43,336 nucleotides of DNA from an uncultured Trueperaceae bacterium (GTDB lineage Bacteria; Deinococcota; Deinococci; Deinococcales; Trueperaceae): contig CAJXOA010000016.1 in the NCBI GenBank assembly GCA_913057685.1, forward strand, positions 1 to 43,336, given 5' to 3'. The translations under genes and the position numbers were made by a program. Positions 24,261 to 32,955 of this stretch are shown piece by piece. Below the pieces are notes generated by a model. The model ran no database searches and was not told the origin of the DNA. It worked only from the letters and a program-made list of their open reading frames with translations. Every line of letters starts with the position of its first letter. The first letter of the stretch is position 1.

Positions 24261-26930
24261 TCAGGGGGTGCACGGTGCGCCCCACGCCGGCTTTTCGCTC
24301 GCGGTCCACGTTGCCGGCGTCCCGACGTCGAAGTCGGTGGGGGTGGTGGGGAGGCCCTCGACGCACCAGCTCGAGAGGTCCCGGTCGAACGATGCCGCCC
24401 GCGCGAACGCCCCCGTCATATCGGTCACCGACGCGACATTCCAGCCGCTCACGTCGCCGGTGAACGCCTCCGCACCGTGGAACGTGTCCTCCATCGTGGT
24501 GACGTTCGCGGTGTCCCAGGTCGCGACGTTTCCGTCGAACGACGTCGCGAAGGCGAAGGTACGGCGTAGATCGGTGACGTTCCCGACGTCCCACGCGCCG
24601 AGGTCGCGATCGAACGCGGTGGCGCCGGCGAAGGTCCGGCGCAGCGAGGTGACGGAGGTGGTGTCCCAGTGGCCGATCGGAGCGTCGAACGCGTCGTCGC
24701 CCTCGAACAAGAACGCGAGGTCGGTGACGCCCGACGTACACGCCGTGGCGGCGTTCCCGGGCGTGAGGTCCGCCGCGGTCCGCTTGACGTACGTCCCGCC
24801 GTTCACGGTGCCGGTGTCCCCGACCGCCGCGTTCGGACACCGAATCGTCACCCCGTTGGCGTCCAGGTAGAACGTCCGCAGCTCCAGCGTGCCGGTGGCG
24901 GCCGTCGCGACCCCGTCGAGGCGCGGCTGCAGCGTCACGGTCGCGCGCTCCGTGCCGGCGGTGTAGGTCGCTTCGTAGCGGCCGTCCTGCAGGTCGTTGA
25001 CCGCACCGAGGGTCCCGACGACCGGGGCAGCGAACTCGACGTTCGCCCCACCCGCGTCGCGGGGGTTGCCCTGCGCGTCGAAGAGCTGGACGGTCACGAC
25101 CGTGGTGGACGCGCCGTCGGCGGGAAGCGTGGCGTCCTGCACCGTCACCTGGGCGGTGTCCGCCGACGCATCTCCGGGCGTGAGCGTCAACGATGCGGTC
25201 GCGTTCGTCGCGACGCCGTTCACGCGCGGGGCCAACGTCACCGGACCGGTGGACGTCCCCGCCGTGTACGTCGCCTGGTAGCGCCCGTCCCTGAGGTCGG
25301 TCGCTGCGGTGACGCTCCCGGGCCCGTCGACCTCGACGGTGATCGTGTCCCCGCCCCGAGCCAAGGGGTTGTCGAACCGGTCGGCGGTGCGGATGACGAC
25401 CTGCGTCGTCGCCGTGCCGTTCGCCGGGAGGGCCGCGTCGACGACCGACACCTGGGTCGTGGCAGCGCTCGCGGGACCGCTCTGGAGGGTGAGCGTGGCG
25501 GGTGCGGGGAGCGCCACGCCGTCGAGGCGGGCGACGACGTCGCTCGTGCCCGCCTGCGTCCCGACCGCCCAGGACGCCTCGTAGCGGTCCGTCGCGACGG
25601 CGGTCACGGGACCGAGCTGGGTGCCGAGCCCAGGGGCCGGGGCGTCGAGCGTGAGGGTGGCGGTCCCGAGGGGGGTGGGGTTCGCGTAGGCGTCGCGCAG
25701 CTTGACGCGGACGACGGCGTCGTCCGACGTCGCGACCGTTCGTGTGGCCGGTGCGACGGCGACGGTGCTTGCGTTCGCGTCCGGCGGTCCCGGGTCCACG
25801 GTGAGGGTCGCGGTCGCGCGTCGGGCTGGGGCCGTCGTCTCGACCGCGACGGTGCACGTTCCGGGCGTGGTGGGGGCGGTGACGACCACGTCGGTGCCGG
25901 AGCCGCTGATGCCGCCGCACGTCGCGGACCAGGTGAGGGCCGCGGGGTCGAGGTCGCTGGCGGACACCTGCAGGGCGAGGGGCTCGGCGACCGCCAGGGT
26001 CGCTTCGGTGGGAGCGAGGAGGAGCGTGCCGGGGGGCGGGGCGGGCTGGATGGCGACGGCGGCCTCCCCCCGCACGCCTTCCTCGTTGGGGGCGGTCGCG
26101 TCGCCGTCGTCGGGCGTCCAGGTGGCGCGCAGCAGGCAGGGCCGCCCGTCGGCGGGCACGGTGTCGGGCGCCCGGTAGGTGACGTGCGTCCCGTCGCCGT
26201 CGACCGATCCACACGTCGCGCTCCACGTGAGGTCGGGCGCCTCGACGGCGAGGCCCGATCGGGTGACGTCGGCCGTCCACCGGGCGGTGCGTCCGGCGGT
26301 CAGCGTGGAGGTGCGGGGGGTGAGGCGGACGGTGGGTGCGCGGGCGACGACGCGCACGACGGCGTGCGCGTCGGCGGATCCGTCGGCGCGGGCGACCTCG
26401 ACGCGGCACGTCCCGTCCGCGGGTGCGGGGTCGGGGGCGACGTACGCCGCCGTGCCGTCGGTGGGGCTCAGCGTCCCGCACGTCGTGGTCCAGGTGAGGG
26501 CGGGTTCGTCGCCGGCGCCGGTCGCGACGAAGGTCACGGTGCCCCCGGGGGCCAGCGTGGCGCGGCGGGGCGCGAGGGCGAGGGCGTCGGGCGCGGGTGG
26601 GGGCGTGACCTCGACGGCGAGGGACCGCGCGACGCTCCGGCCGCCGTGCTCGAGGCGTGCGGTGACGAGCGCGGTGCCGGCCCTCCGTCCGGTCAGCGCG
26701 CCGGTCGCCGTGACGGTGGCGACGTCGGGATCGCTCGACGTCCAGAGGACGTCGGCGGTCGCGGGGGTCGTGGAGGTTCGCACGACGACCGTCTCCCCGA
26801 CCATCAGGCGCACGGTGGGGCCGTCGATCAGCGTGACGTCCACGGGGGTCGGGCGATCGCTGCAGGCGACGAGTGCGACGTACGCGAGCAGGAGGGCCGT
26901 CAGCGCGAAGGGGAGGGACCGGCAGCGCAT
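24261..26930 (-). CDS. Large surface lipoprotein: Ig-like (BIG_2/invasin-type) domains plus C-terminal DUF285/BspA-like repeats
   Basis: 889 residues. Signal peptide with lipobox LVAC (cysteine near residue 23). A BIG_2-like domain follows (MVGETVVVRTSTTPATADVL, then WTSSDPDVATVTATGALTG), several Ig-like modules with a Cys near TTCGTLS, SATCGSV and SATCGGI, and then three or so invasin-type (Big_1) repeats with DGRYEATYTAGT. The last 170 residues carry 24-residue repeats such as WDTTSVTSLRRTFAGATAFD, the DUF285/BspA-type pattern W[DN].snVtdm...F..a..F. These are known from surface proteins of Mycoplasma and other bacteria. ATG 26930 has TACCCT five bases upstream. Likely exposed at the cell surface; binding partner unknown. 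Confidence 0.85.
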   Translation of the reverse strand: MRCRSLPFALTALLLAYVALVACSDRPTPVDVTLIDGPTVRLMVGETVVVRTSTTPATADVLWTSSDPDVATVTATGALTGRRAGTALVTARLEHGGRSVARSLAVEVTPPPAPDALALAPRRATLAPGGTVTFVATGAGDEPALTWTTTCGTLSPTDGTAAYVAPDPAPADGTCRVEVARADGSADAHAVVRVVARAPTVRLTPRTSTLTAGRTARWTADVTRSGLAVEAPDLTWSATCGSVDGDGTHVTYRAPDTVPADGRPCLLRATWTPDDGDATAPNEEGVRGEAAVAIQPAPPPGTLLLAPTEATLAVAEPLALQVSASDLDPAALTWSATCGGISGSGTDVVVTAPTTPGTCTVAVETTAPARRATATLTVDPGPPDANASTVAVAPATRTVATSDDAVVRVKLRDAYANPTPLGTATLTLDAPAPGLGTQLGPVTAVATDRYEASWAVGTQAGTSDVVARLDGVALPAPATLTLQSGPASAATTQVSVVDAALPANGTATTQVVIRTADRFDNPLARGGDTITVEVDGPGSVTAATDLRDGRYQATYTAGTSTGPVTLAPRVNGVATNATASLTLTPGDASADTAQVTVQDATLPADGASTTVVTVQLFDAQGNPRDAGGANVEFAAPVVGTLGAVNDLQDGRYEATYTAGTERATVTLQPRLDGVATAATGTLELRTFYLDANGVTIRCPNAAVGDTGTVNGGTYVKRTAADLTPGNAATACTSGVTDLAFLFEGDDAFDAPIGHWDTTSVTSLRRTFAGATAFDRDLGAWDVGNVTDLRRTFAFATSFDGNVATWDTANVTTMEDTFHGAEAFTGDVSGWNVASVTDMTGAFARAASFDRDLSSWCVEGLPTTPTDFDVGTPATWTASEKPAWGAPCTP
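24330..24690 (-). repeat. Tandem 24-residue (72-bp) DUF285-type protein repeats
   Basis: Coding-strand repeats of about 72 bp, each ending in a Trp-Asp/Asn plus Val-Thr core: HWDTTSVTSLRRTFAGATAF, AWDVGNVTDLRRTFAFATSF, TWDTANVTTMEDTFHGAEAF, GWNVASVTDMTGAFARAASF. Protein similarity is clear; DNA identity is only partial, so the array is old. Confidence 0.8.
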
Positions 26931-26935
26931 GCGCG

Positions 26936-26941
26936 AGGGTA
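26936..26941 (-). promoter_or_regulatory. TACCCT -10 box before the lipoprotein gene
   Basis: TACCCT on the minus strand, five bases before ATG 26930. It decides the start against the longer open frame. Confidence 0.6.
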
Positions 26942-27090
26942 TCGCAGGGGCGCACCGGCCCGGCCACCTGGGGTCGGGACCGGTGTGGGCGTAGCGGGGC
27001 GGTGGATCTCGGCCGGGCGTCCGTCGCGCGGCCGACACGGGGGGCGGCCGAGGCGCGGTCTACTCCGCCGTTTCGAAGGGAAGGTACGCC

Positions 27091-27504
27091 ATGACTCGAC
27101 CCACCTCCGTCCCCCCCGTCCCCACGTTCCTCCGCGCCGGCGCGCTCGCCGGCGTCCTCGCCCTCGTCGTCAACGTCGCGCTGTACTACGTCGCCGTCGC
27201 CGGCGGCTTCTGGGACCTCAGCATCCAGAGTCCGGCGGGCGGCCCGATCACGGTCGCGCCGGTCGCGATCTTCTCGCTGGCGCCCGCCATCGTCGGGGCG
27301 CTCCTCGCGTGGGTCCTGGTGCGGTTCGTGCCGGCTGGCTTGGCGGTCTTCCAGGTCGTCGCGCTGGTCGTGTTCGTGGCGTTCCTCTTCCCGCCGTTCC
27401 AGTTGGGGGCGCCCACCGGCATGGTGTGGACCCTGCAACTGATGCACGTCGTCGTCGCCGTCCCGACGGTCGTCGGGGTGCTGCGCGCCGTGCGCGGCGC
27501 CTGA
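27091..27504 (+). CDS. DUF6069-like four-helix membrane protein
   Basis: 137 residues with four hydrophobic helices (about 13-35, 55-78, 84-105, 112-133). The layout and the loop GGFWDLSIQSPAGGPITVAPVAIFS resemble DUF6069 proteins, which have no known function. ATG at 27091 has GAAGGGAAGG (27076-27085) as ribosome binding site, so unlike many neighbours it is not leaderless; TACTCC at 27061 may be its -10. It stands alone, divergent from the lipoprotein gene and followed by a hairpin. Confidence 0.72.
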   Translation: MTRPTSVPPVPTFLRAGALAGVLALVVNVALYYVAVAGGFWDLSIQSPAGGPITVAPVAIFSLAPAIVGALLAWVLVRFVPAGLAVFQVVALVVFVAFLFPPFQLGAPTGMVWTLQLMHVVVAVPTVVGVLRAVRGA

Positions 27505-27545
27505 GCGTCCCCCCACCCCCCGTTCGGCTCCGCACGCCGGACCCA

Positions 27546-27571
27546 CGCCCCGCGCCGTCCGGCGCGGGGCG
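27546..27571. terminator. Hairpin between convergent genes
   Basis: Perfect 11-bp stem CGCCCCGCGCC / GGCGCGGGGCG with loop GTCC, 41 bases after the stop of the DUF6069-like gene and before the stop of the epimerase gene on the other strand. No T-run, so possibly bidirectional and Rho-assisted. Confidence 0.6.
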
Positions 27572-27638
27572 GTGTCGTCTGCGTTGTCGTAGGCGGTTTC
27601 GGGGGCGGTGTCGGGGGCGGCCTCCCGGCCTCGCCGGG

Positions 27639-28673
27639 TCAGTCGCTCAGCAGCGCCTCCGCCGCGTCGTCGATCGTGCGGTAGCGGAAGCGGAAGCCCT
27701 CCGCCTGCAGCCGGGCGGGGCGGAGGTTCGTGCTGGAGAGCAGCAGGTGGTCGGCGAGCCCCCCGAGCGCGAGCCGCAGCGCGAACGCCGGCGCCGGCAC
27801 GATCGCGGGGCGCCCGAGCCGCTTCGCGGCGGCGCGGGCGACGTCGATCTGGCGCGCCGGTTCGGGGGCAGTGAGGGCGTACGTGCCGGCCGGGGGGAGC
27901 GCGTCCGGATCGGGCGCGCCGGGCGGGCCGACCAGGAAGAGCATCGCGCGGATCAGGTCCTCGGCGTGGATCCACGGCCACCACTGCCGGCCCGACCCCA
28001 ACGGCCCGCCGACGAACAGGCGGATCGGGAGCAGCATCTGCCGCCACGCCTTCGCTTCGGGTGCGAACACGATCCCGATCCGCCCGATCACGAGGCGGGT
28101 GACGTCCCCGATGGGGCGGGCGGCGTCCTCCCAGGCGACCCCGACGTCGGCCAGGAAGTCGTCGGGGTGGGGCGGCGAGGCCTCGTTCAGGACCTCGTCG
28201 CCGCGGTCGCCGTGGATCCCCGACGCCGACGTCTGGAAGAAGGTTCGCGGGGGGCGTTCCGCGCGCTGGACGGCGGCGGCGAGGGTGGTGGTCGCGTCGA
28301 CCCGCGAGTCGAGGATGCGGCGCTTGTGCGCGTCGTCGAACCGTCCCCCCGCGATGCTGGCGCCGGCGAGGTTCACGACGACGTCCGCGCCGGACAGGAG
28401 GGCCGCGAGGCCGGTCAGGTGCGCCTCGTCGCCGTCGCGGGCGGCGGTCGGCGTCCAGGCGACGGCGCGGGCGCCGTCGGGTTCGTCGCCGCGCACCTCG
28501 CGCGTGAGGACGACGACGTCCCAGGCGTCCTTCGTCGCGGCGACGAGGCGGCGTCCGACGAGGCCGGTGCCGCCCGCGACGACGAGGACGGGGCGGGCGG
28601 ATCCACCGTCGGCAGGCGTGTCGGCGGGGGTGTCGGCGGGCGGGTCCGCAGGCGTGTCGGGGGGCGGCGTCAT
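27639..28673 (-). CDS. TIGR01777 family NAD-dependent epimerase/dehydratase-like protein (YfcH/SDR39U1)
   Basis: 344 residues. VLVVAGGTGLVGRRLV is the dinucleotide loop (starting near residue 29), DVVVNLAGASIAGGRFDDAH with KRRILDSRVDAT is diagnostic for TIGR01777, and GSGRQWWPWIHAEDLIRA plus LRPARLQAEGFRFRY mark the C-terminal DUF1731-like part. The reaction is unknown for the family. ATG 28673 is chosen over an upstream start because TACGCT lies six bases before it. The first 26 residues carry a Pro-Ala-Asp-Thr repeat. Divergent from the oxidase operon. Confidence 0.9.
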   Translation of the reverse strand: MTPPPDTPADPPADTPADTPADGGSARPVLVVAGGTGLVGRRLVAATKDAWDVVVLTREVRGDEPDGARAVAWTPTAARDGDEAHLTGLAALLSGADVVVNLAGASIAGGRFDDAHKRRILDSRVDATTTLAAAVQRAERPPRTFFQTSASGIHGDRGDEVLNEASPPHPDDFLADVGVAWEDAARPIGDVTRLVIGRIGIVFAPEAKAWRQMLLPIRLFVGGPLGSGRQWWPWIHAEDLIRAMLFLVGPPGAPDPDALPPAGTYALTAPEPARQIDVARAAAKRLGRPAIVPAPAFALRLALGGLADHLLLSSTNLRPARLQAEGFRFRYRTIDDAAEALLSD

Positions 28674-28679
28674 GGGGGC

Positions 28680-28685
28680 AGCGTA
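28680..28685 (-). promoter_or_regulatory. TACGCT -10 box before the epimerase gene
   Basis: TACGCT on the minus strand, six bases before ATG 28673. Confidence 0.55.
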
Positions 28686-28728
28686 GCCGTCCGGCGCGCC
28701 CGCCATCGTCGTCCCCCCCGGGGGCGAT

Positions 28729-28792
28729 TGTGCTACACCATACGAATCGGACGCCGTGCGCCCGAATCGGTCCTGATTCTGCCCCCCGGAGG
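28729..28792 (+). promoter_or_regulatory. Upstream region of the ba3 oxidase operon with repeated CGAATCGG
   Basis: An AT-richer patch (TGCTACACCATACGAAT, about 28731-28747) is the likely -10 area. CGAATCGG occurs at 28743-28750 and 28763-28770, exactly 20 bp apart, and the second copy forms a dyad with GATTC at 28775-28779. GGAGG at 28788-28792 is the ribosome binding site for GTG 28803. The repeats may bind a regulator near the transcription start. Confidence 0.45.
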
Positions 28793-28802
28793 TCCCCGTC
28801 CC

Positions 28803-29024
28803 GTGAACGATCCGTCCCCCCACGATCCGTCGACCCCAATGCCGGACGACGCGCCGGACGGCGCGACGCCCGGCGCGACGCCCAACGCCCCGCCCGAGGC
28901 GACGTCCGAGGCTGCGTCCGACGCGACGCCGTCCGGCGCGATCGCCGTCACGGTCTTCCTCGCCGCGACCATCCTCGTCTTCTGGTTCGGAATGTACTTC
29001 TTGAACCTCGCCTGGAGCGGGTGA
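28803..29024 (+). CDS. ba3-type cytochrome oxidase small subunit (subunit IIa-like, CbaD)
   Basis: 73 residues. The C-terminal part (about 47-73) is one transmembrane helix, AIAVTVFLAATILVFWFGMY followed by FLNLAWSG, comparable to the 34-residue subunit IIa of Thermus ba3 oxidase. The first 45 residues are a polar Asp/Pro/Ala/Thr tail not present in Thermus. GTG start with GGAGG ten bases upstream. The next gene begins two bases after the stop. Identification is from position and shape, since such short subunits carry little signature. Confidence 0.75.
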   Translation: MNDPSPHDPSTPMPDDAPDGATPGATPNAPPEATSEAASDATPSGAIAVTVFLAATILVFWFGMYFLNLAWSG

Positions 29025-29025
29025 C

Positions 29026-29970
29026 GTGGAGCACCGCGAACACGAACAGATCGCCCGCTGGGAGCGACGCTGGTTGGCCCTCTCGGGGCTGATGTCGCTG
29101 ACGTTCGTGCTGCTGATCGCCTACAACCTCGCGACCGAGGGGGCACACATCGCGCAGCGCAGCGCGAAGGCGACGCCCGAGCAGATCCTGCAGCAGCAGG
29201 TGTTCCTCGAGCCCGGCGTCCGGCAGTTGGCGCCCGGGAAGGTGCAGGTCACGACGGTCGCCCAGGCGTTCGTCTTCCAACCCGAGGTGGTGCGCGTCCC
29301 GGTCGGGGCGGAGGTCGAGTTCTTCCTCACCGCCCGCGACGTGCTGCACGGCTACCAGATCGAACGCACGAACATCAACGTGGAGCTGATCCCCGGCGAG
29401 ATCTCGCGCTTGATCTACACCTTCGACGAGCCCGGCACCTACCGCATCAGCTGCAACCAGTACTGCGGCATCGGGCACCACGAGATGCTCGGCGCGGTGG
29501 AGGTCGTGCCCGCCTCGCAGTGGAACGAAGCGACGGCGGCCGGCGCGCCGCCCGCCGACGCGGACGCCATGGCCGACGCCGAGGGCGCCGTCGACGGCGC
29601 GCAGGTGTACGCCGCGAACTGCGCGTCGTGCCACCAGGCGGACGGCGGCGGTCTGCCCGGCGCCTTCCCGCCGGTGGCGGGGCACAGCGCCCGCCTCGTC
29701 GTCGAGCAGGGCCGCGACTACCTGCCGCTGTTGATGCTGTACGGCCTGCAGGGGGCGATCGAGGTCGACGGCCAGAGCTACGCCGGGGTGATGCCCGCCT
29801 GGGCGAACCTCAGCGACGAGGAGCTGGCGGCGGTCACGAACTACGTCGTCACCGAGTGGGACGACGGCTCGCTGCCCGCCGACTTCGCGCCGTACGAGCC
29901 CGCCGACTTCGCGGCCGCTCGCGGCCAGGAGCTCACGGCGGACGACGTCTACGAACGGAGGACGCCATGA
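29026..29970 (+). CDS. Cytochrome c oxidase subunit II, ba3-type, fused to C-terminal cytochrome c
   Basis: 314 residues. One N-terminal helix (about 16-35) anchors the protein. The CuA domain has H108, C143, C147, H151 and M154 ([13 protein letters not shown]), each six residues below the Thermus ba3 numbering as I recall it. A linker rich in Ala/Asp (about 168-190) leads to a cytochrome c domain: C199-A-S-C202-H203 haem site and axial M256 in GVMPAW. Thermus ba3 subunit II lacks this fusion. It takes electrons and passes them to subunit I on the outer face of the membrane. The stop overlaps the start of subunit I (ATGA). Confidence 0.96.
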   Translation: MEHREHEQIARWERRWLALSGLMSLTFVLLIAYNLATEGAHIAQRSAKATPEQILQQQVFLEPGVRQLAPGKVQVTTVAQAFVFQPEVVRVPVGAEVEFFLTARDVLHGYQIERTNINVELIPGEISRLIYTFDEPGTYRISCNQYCGIGHHEMLGAVEVVPASQWNEATAAGAPPADADAMADAEGAVDGAQVYAANCASCHQADGGGLPGAFPPVAGHSARLVVEQGRDYLPLLMLYGLQGAIEVDGQSYAGVMPAWANLSDEELAAVTNYVVTEWDDGSLPADFAPYEPADFAAARGQELTADDVYERRTP

Positions 29971-31637
29971 CGACCGTCACCGCTACCCCCGCCTCGGTCG
30001 CGACGGCGCACCCCGAACGCCGCGTGACGTTCGCGTTCCTGATCACCGGCTTCACGGCGTTGCTCGTCGGCGCGTTGCTCGGGCCGCTGCAGGCGCTGAA
30101 CTACGCCGGCATCAACCTGTACGAGCAGCTGCCCTGGCTGCAGTCGTACTACCAGGGCCTGACCCTGCACGGCGTCCTGAACGCGCTCGTGTTCACGACG
30201 TACCTGAACGCCGCGATTCTGTTGTACTTCCCGGCCCGCGAGATGGGCGTGGCGATGAACCTGCGCTTCGTCTGGACGATCTACGCGGTGATGACCGGCG
30301 GGCTGGTCATGGCCGGCATCGCGATCCTGAGCAACACCAGCAACGTGCTCTACACCTTCTACCCGCCGCTCGCGGGGCACTGGGGCTTCTACCTGGGCCT
30401 CGCCCTCGTCGTCGTCGCCAGCCTGCTGGTGGCGGTCGAGGTGTTCCGCATGCGGATGGTGTGGCGGCGGGCGAACCCCGGCAAGGTCACCCCGATCGTG
30501 ACGTACATGTCGATCATGACGAACGCGATGTGGCTGCTGGCGTCGATCGGCATCGTCGTCGAGGTCGTCGTGTTCCTGCTGCCCTGGTCGTTGGGCCTCA
30601 TTTCGGGGGTCGACCCGACCCTCGCGCGGACGTTGTTCTGGTGGACGGGGCACCCGATCGTCTACTACTGGCTGTTGCCCGCCTACATCTCCTGGTACGG
30701 CTTCATGCCGAAGCAGGCGGGCGGCGAGCTGGTGTCCGACTCGCTGACGCGCCTGGCGTTCCTGATGTTCCTGATCTTCAGCACGCCGGTCGGCTTCCAC
30801 CACCAGTTCGCCGACCCCAGCATCAGTGCCGGCTGGAAGATGGTGCACTCGCTGCTGACGATGTTCGTCGGCATCCCCAGCCTGATCACCGCCTTCACGA
30901 TCGCCGCCAGCCTCGAGGTGGGCGGCAAGCGCGCCGGCGGGACGGGCGTCTTCGGGTGGATCGGCAAACTCCCGTGGCGCGACGCGTCGTTCACCGCGCA
31001 GGTCCTGGCGATGATCAGCTTCATCTTCGGGGGCGCGGGCGGCATCGTGAACGCCAGCTTCAACCTCAACATGCTGGTGCACAACACCGCCTGGATTCCG
31101 GGGCACTTCCACCTGACGGTCGGGACCGCGGTGACGTTGACGTTCATGGGCATGACCTTCTGGTGGGTGCCGCACCTGACCGGCAAGCGGCTGTTCAGCC
31201 CCCGCATGGCGCTCGCGTCGGCCTGGACGTGGTTCGTCGGGATGATGGTGTTCGGGTTCGGGATGCACTGGCAGGGGCTGTACGCCGTCCCCCGCCGCGC
31301 CCTCGTGAGCGCCGCGCCGGAGGGCACGTACGCCGACGCGCTGGTGCCGCAGGTCATCACCGGCGTCAGCGGCGTCATCCTGCTCGTCGCGATCGTTCTG
31401 TTCTTCACCGTCCTCTTCGGGACGCTGTTCGCCAGCGGTCGCCTGCGCGAGGAGGAGCGACCCGCCATCCCGTTCGGGAACGCCGTCGAGTTGCGGAGCG
31501 TCGGCGTCCTCAAGGTCCTCGACAACGTCTGGGGGTGGTTCGCGCTGGCGTCGCTGTTGGTCGCTGTCGCCTACTTCCCGACGTTGATCGACATGCTCCT
31601 GAACCAGGTGGGCCTGCCGCCCCAGCGGCTCTGGTAG
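29967..31637 (+). CDS. Cytochrome c oxidase subunit I, ba3-type (B-family haem-copper oxidase)
   Basis: 556 residues, about 13 helices. Haem ligands H68, H380 and H382; CuB ligands H229, H278 and H279; cross-linked Y233 in GHPIVYYW. The B-type K-channel residues Y240, Y244, S305 and T308 are also in place. All lie four residues below the Thermus ba3 positions as I recall them. The D-channel motif of A-type oxidases is absent. It reduces oxygen to water and pumps protons, usually under low oxygen. Start at 29967 overlaps the previous stop. Confidence 0.97.
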   Translation: MTTVTATPASVATAHPERRVTFAFLITGFTALLVGALLGPLQALNYAGINLYEQLPWLQSYYQGLTLHGVLNALVFTTYLNAAILLYFPAREMGVAMNLRFVWTIYAVMTGGLVMAGIAILSNTSNVLYTFYPPLAGHWGFYLGLALVVVASLLVAVEVFRMRMVWRRANPGKVTPIVTYMSIMTNAMWLLASIGIVVEVVVFLLPWSLGLISGVDPTLARTLFWWTGHPIVYYWLLPAYISWYGFMPKQAGGELVSDSLTRLAFLMFLIFSTPVGFHHQFADPSISAGWKMVHSLLTMFVGIPSLITAFTIAASLEVGGKRAGGTGVFGWIGKLPWRDASFTAQVLAMISFIFGGAGGIVNASFNLNMLVHNTAWIPGHFHLTVGTAVTLTFMGMTFWWVPHLTGKRLFSPRMALASAWTWFVGMMVFGFGMHWQGLYAVPRRALVSAAPEGTYADALVPQVITGVSGVILLVAIVLFFTVLFGTLFASGRLREEERPAIPFGNAVELRSVGVLKVLDNVWGWFALASLLVAVAYFPTLIDMLLNQVGLPPQRLW

Positions 31638-31653
31638 GCGGAAAGGGGTTGCC

Positions 31654-32166
31654 GTGCTGACGTCCCTCGCCCTCTCTTCGGTCCTCACCGGCATCGTCGG
31701 GACCGCCGTCATGGTGCTGTTCTTGTACCTACCGCTCCTGTGGAACGGCGTCCACTACGACACCCTCGCGTCGATCGGTTCGATCTGGACGCGGGAGGCG
31801 AACGACCGCTCGCGCATGATCGGGATGCTGCTCCTGACGATCGGCGGCGTCGCGTTCGCCGCCTTCTACGGCGCCTTCGTCCTGATGTTCATGACGGAGG
31901 CGGGCGCCTTCCGCGGGGTGCCGTACGTGATCTTCCCGGGCGCCCCGACGACGATCGACCTGTTCTTCCCGTTCCTCGGCCTCGTGGGCGGGTTCGGGCA
32001 GGGGATCTTCATGTCCCTCGTCACGAGCTTCGTCGTCACCGACTTCCACCCGCTCGAGCGGTTCCGCGATCCGTTCCCGCTGTTGCTGTCGTTCCTGATC
32101 GGCCACACGGTCTTCGGGGTGGTCGTCATGTTCTTCCAGCACCAGGTGCTGCAGCTGCTGCTCTGA
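31654..32166 (+). CDS. Four-helix membrane protein of unknown function in the oxidase operon
   Basis: 170 residues, helices at about 5-27, 53-79, 98-125 and 140-165. I do not recognise a family. GTG at 31654 has GGAAAGGGG (31640-31648) as ribosome binding site and lies 16 bases after the subunit I stop. A strong hairpin follows, so it is the last gene of the operon. It could be an accessory subunit or an assembly factor; no copper-binding CxxxC or Met-rich motif is visible, but there are His residues at the helix ends (NGVHYD, FFQHQ). Confidence 0.75.
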   Translation: MLTSLALSSVLTGIVGTAVMVLFLYLPLLWNGVHYDTLASIGSIWTREANDRSRMIGMLLLTIGGVAFAAFYGAFVLMFMTEAGAFRGVPYVIFPGAPTTIDLFFPFLGLVGGFGQGIFMSLVTSFVVTDFHPLERFRDPFPLLLSFLIGHTVFGVVVMFFQHQVLQLLL

Positions 32167-32191
32167 CGCGCCGCCCGCCGGCACGCCGGTG

Positions 32192-32226
32192 GACGCCGCC
32201 CCCGACCGACGGTCGGGGGCGGCGTC
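32192..32226 (+). terminator. Terminator hairpin of the oxidase operon
   Basis: Perfect 16-bp stem (32192-32207 with 32211-32226) with a 3-base loop, 25 bases after the last gene. It is very GC-rich and not followed by a T-run. Confidence 0.75.
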
Positions 32227-32320
32227 GTGTGCGGCGTCGCGTGCGGCGGCGTCGCGTGCATTGGTGTCGTGCGGTGGTGTCGTGTGCGGTGTCGTCGCGT
32301 GCGCCGTCGTCCGATCGGGC
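32223..32320 (+). repeat. Degenerate GTCGYGTGCGG repeats
   Basis: Between convergent genes, variants of GTCGTGTGCGG / GTCGCGTGCGG recur about six times at irregular spacing of 11 to 21 bases. No coding function seen. Possibly slippage-derived. Confidence 0.5.
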
Positions 32321-32347
32321 GTGCGCGCCGTGCGTGCGCCCCGTGGG

Positions 32348-32887
32348 TCAGGCGAAGCGGGCGGCGTCGTCGGGGCCGATCAGGAGGCGCAGCTCCATCC
32401 CGCCCGGCTCCAGCGTCCCGAGCAGCTGCGCGACGCCGGCCTTGGCGAGGTGCAGGCGGGCGGGTTGGTCGGCGCGGTAGGGCGCGATCAGGAGGCCCGC
32501 CGCCTCGGCCAGCATCGGGGCGTGCCCGACGACCCCCACGCGGAGGGGGCGAGCGCCGGTCGTGACGCCCGACGCCGACGCGCTCGGGCCGACCCGGAGC
32601 ATGCGGGCGAGGACGTCGGGGAGGTCGGTTCCCTCGCCGTCCCACAGCGCCTCGAGCGGTTCGGAGCCCGCCGGCGCGAGGTGCGCGATCGCCTCCGCGG
32701 TGCGGCGGGCGCGCCGGGCGGGACTGACGTACAGGTGGTCGAACGGCGGGAGCCCCCCGGACAGGGCCTCCGCCTCGCGGACGCCCGCGTCGGTCAGGTC
32801 GCGCTCGACGTCGGCGAGGTCGGCGCGGCGGGGTTCCGCCGTGGCGTGCCGGATCAGCCACAACTCGGTCGTGGGGATGCGTTCCAT
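32348..32887 (-). CDS. SixA-like histidine phosphatase
   Basis: 179 residues. ELWLIRHATAEP holds the RH catalytic pair (R13, H14), LYVSPARRARRTAEAIA the second Arg region, and VGVVGHAPMLAEAAGLL the second catalytic His. This pattern fits the SixA branch of the histidine phosphatase superfamily, which removes phosphate from phosphohistidine proteins. ATG at 32887 has AGGAGG (32892-32897) and TATCGT (32904-32909), so a short leader is expected. The SARP regulator lies just upstream on the same strand, but a hairpin at 32910-32926 separates them. Confidence 0.88.
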   Translation of the reverse strand: MERIPTTELWLIRHATAEPRRADLADVERDLTDAGVREAEALSGGLPPFDHLYVSPARRARRTAEAIAHLAPAGSEPLEALWDGEGTDLPDVLARMLRVGPSASASGVTTGARPLRVGVVGHAPMLAEAAGLLIAPYRADQPARLHLAKAGVAQLLGTLEPGGMELRLLIGPDDAARFA

Positions 32888-32903
32888 GGCGCCTCCTGCC
32901 CGC

Positions 32904-32926
32904 ACGATACGCCCGCCGCGCGGGCG
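32904..32926 (-). promoter_or_regulatory. sixA-like gene promoter next to a 7-bp hairpin
   Basis: TATCGT (32904-32909, minus) is 16 bases before the ATG, with AGGAGG in between. Directly upstream, 32910-32926 is a perfect hairpin CGCCCGC-CGC-GCGGGCG that may end the SARP transcript or act as an operator. Confidence 0.5.
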
Positions 32927-32955
32927 GACGCCGGGCGGGCGCCACGCGCGGGGCG

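Noticed and set aside
24669-29024. Very long plus-strand frame across the lipoprotein and epimerase genes
   Set aside because: Composition is antisense-like, and only its last 73 codons (from 28803) form a supported gene, the oxidase small subunit.
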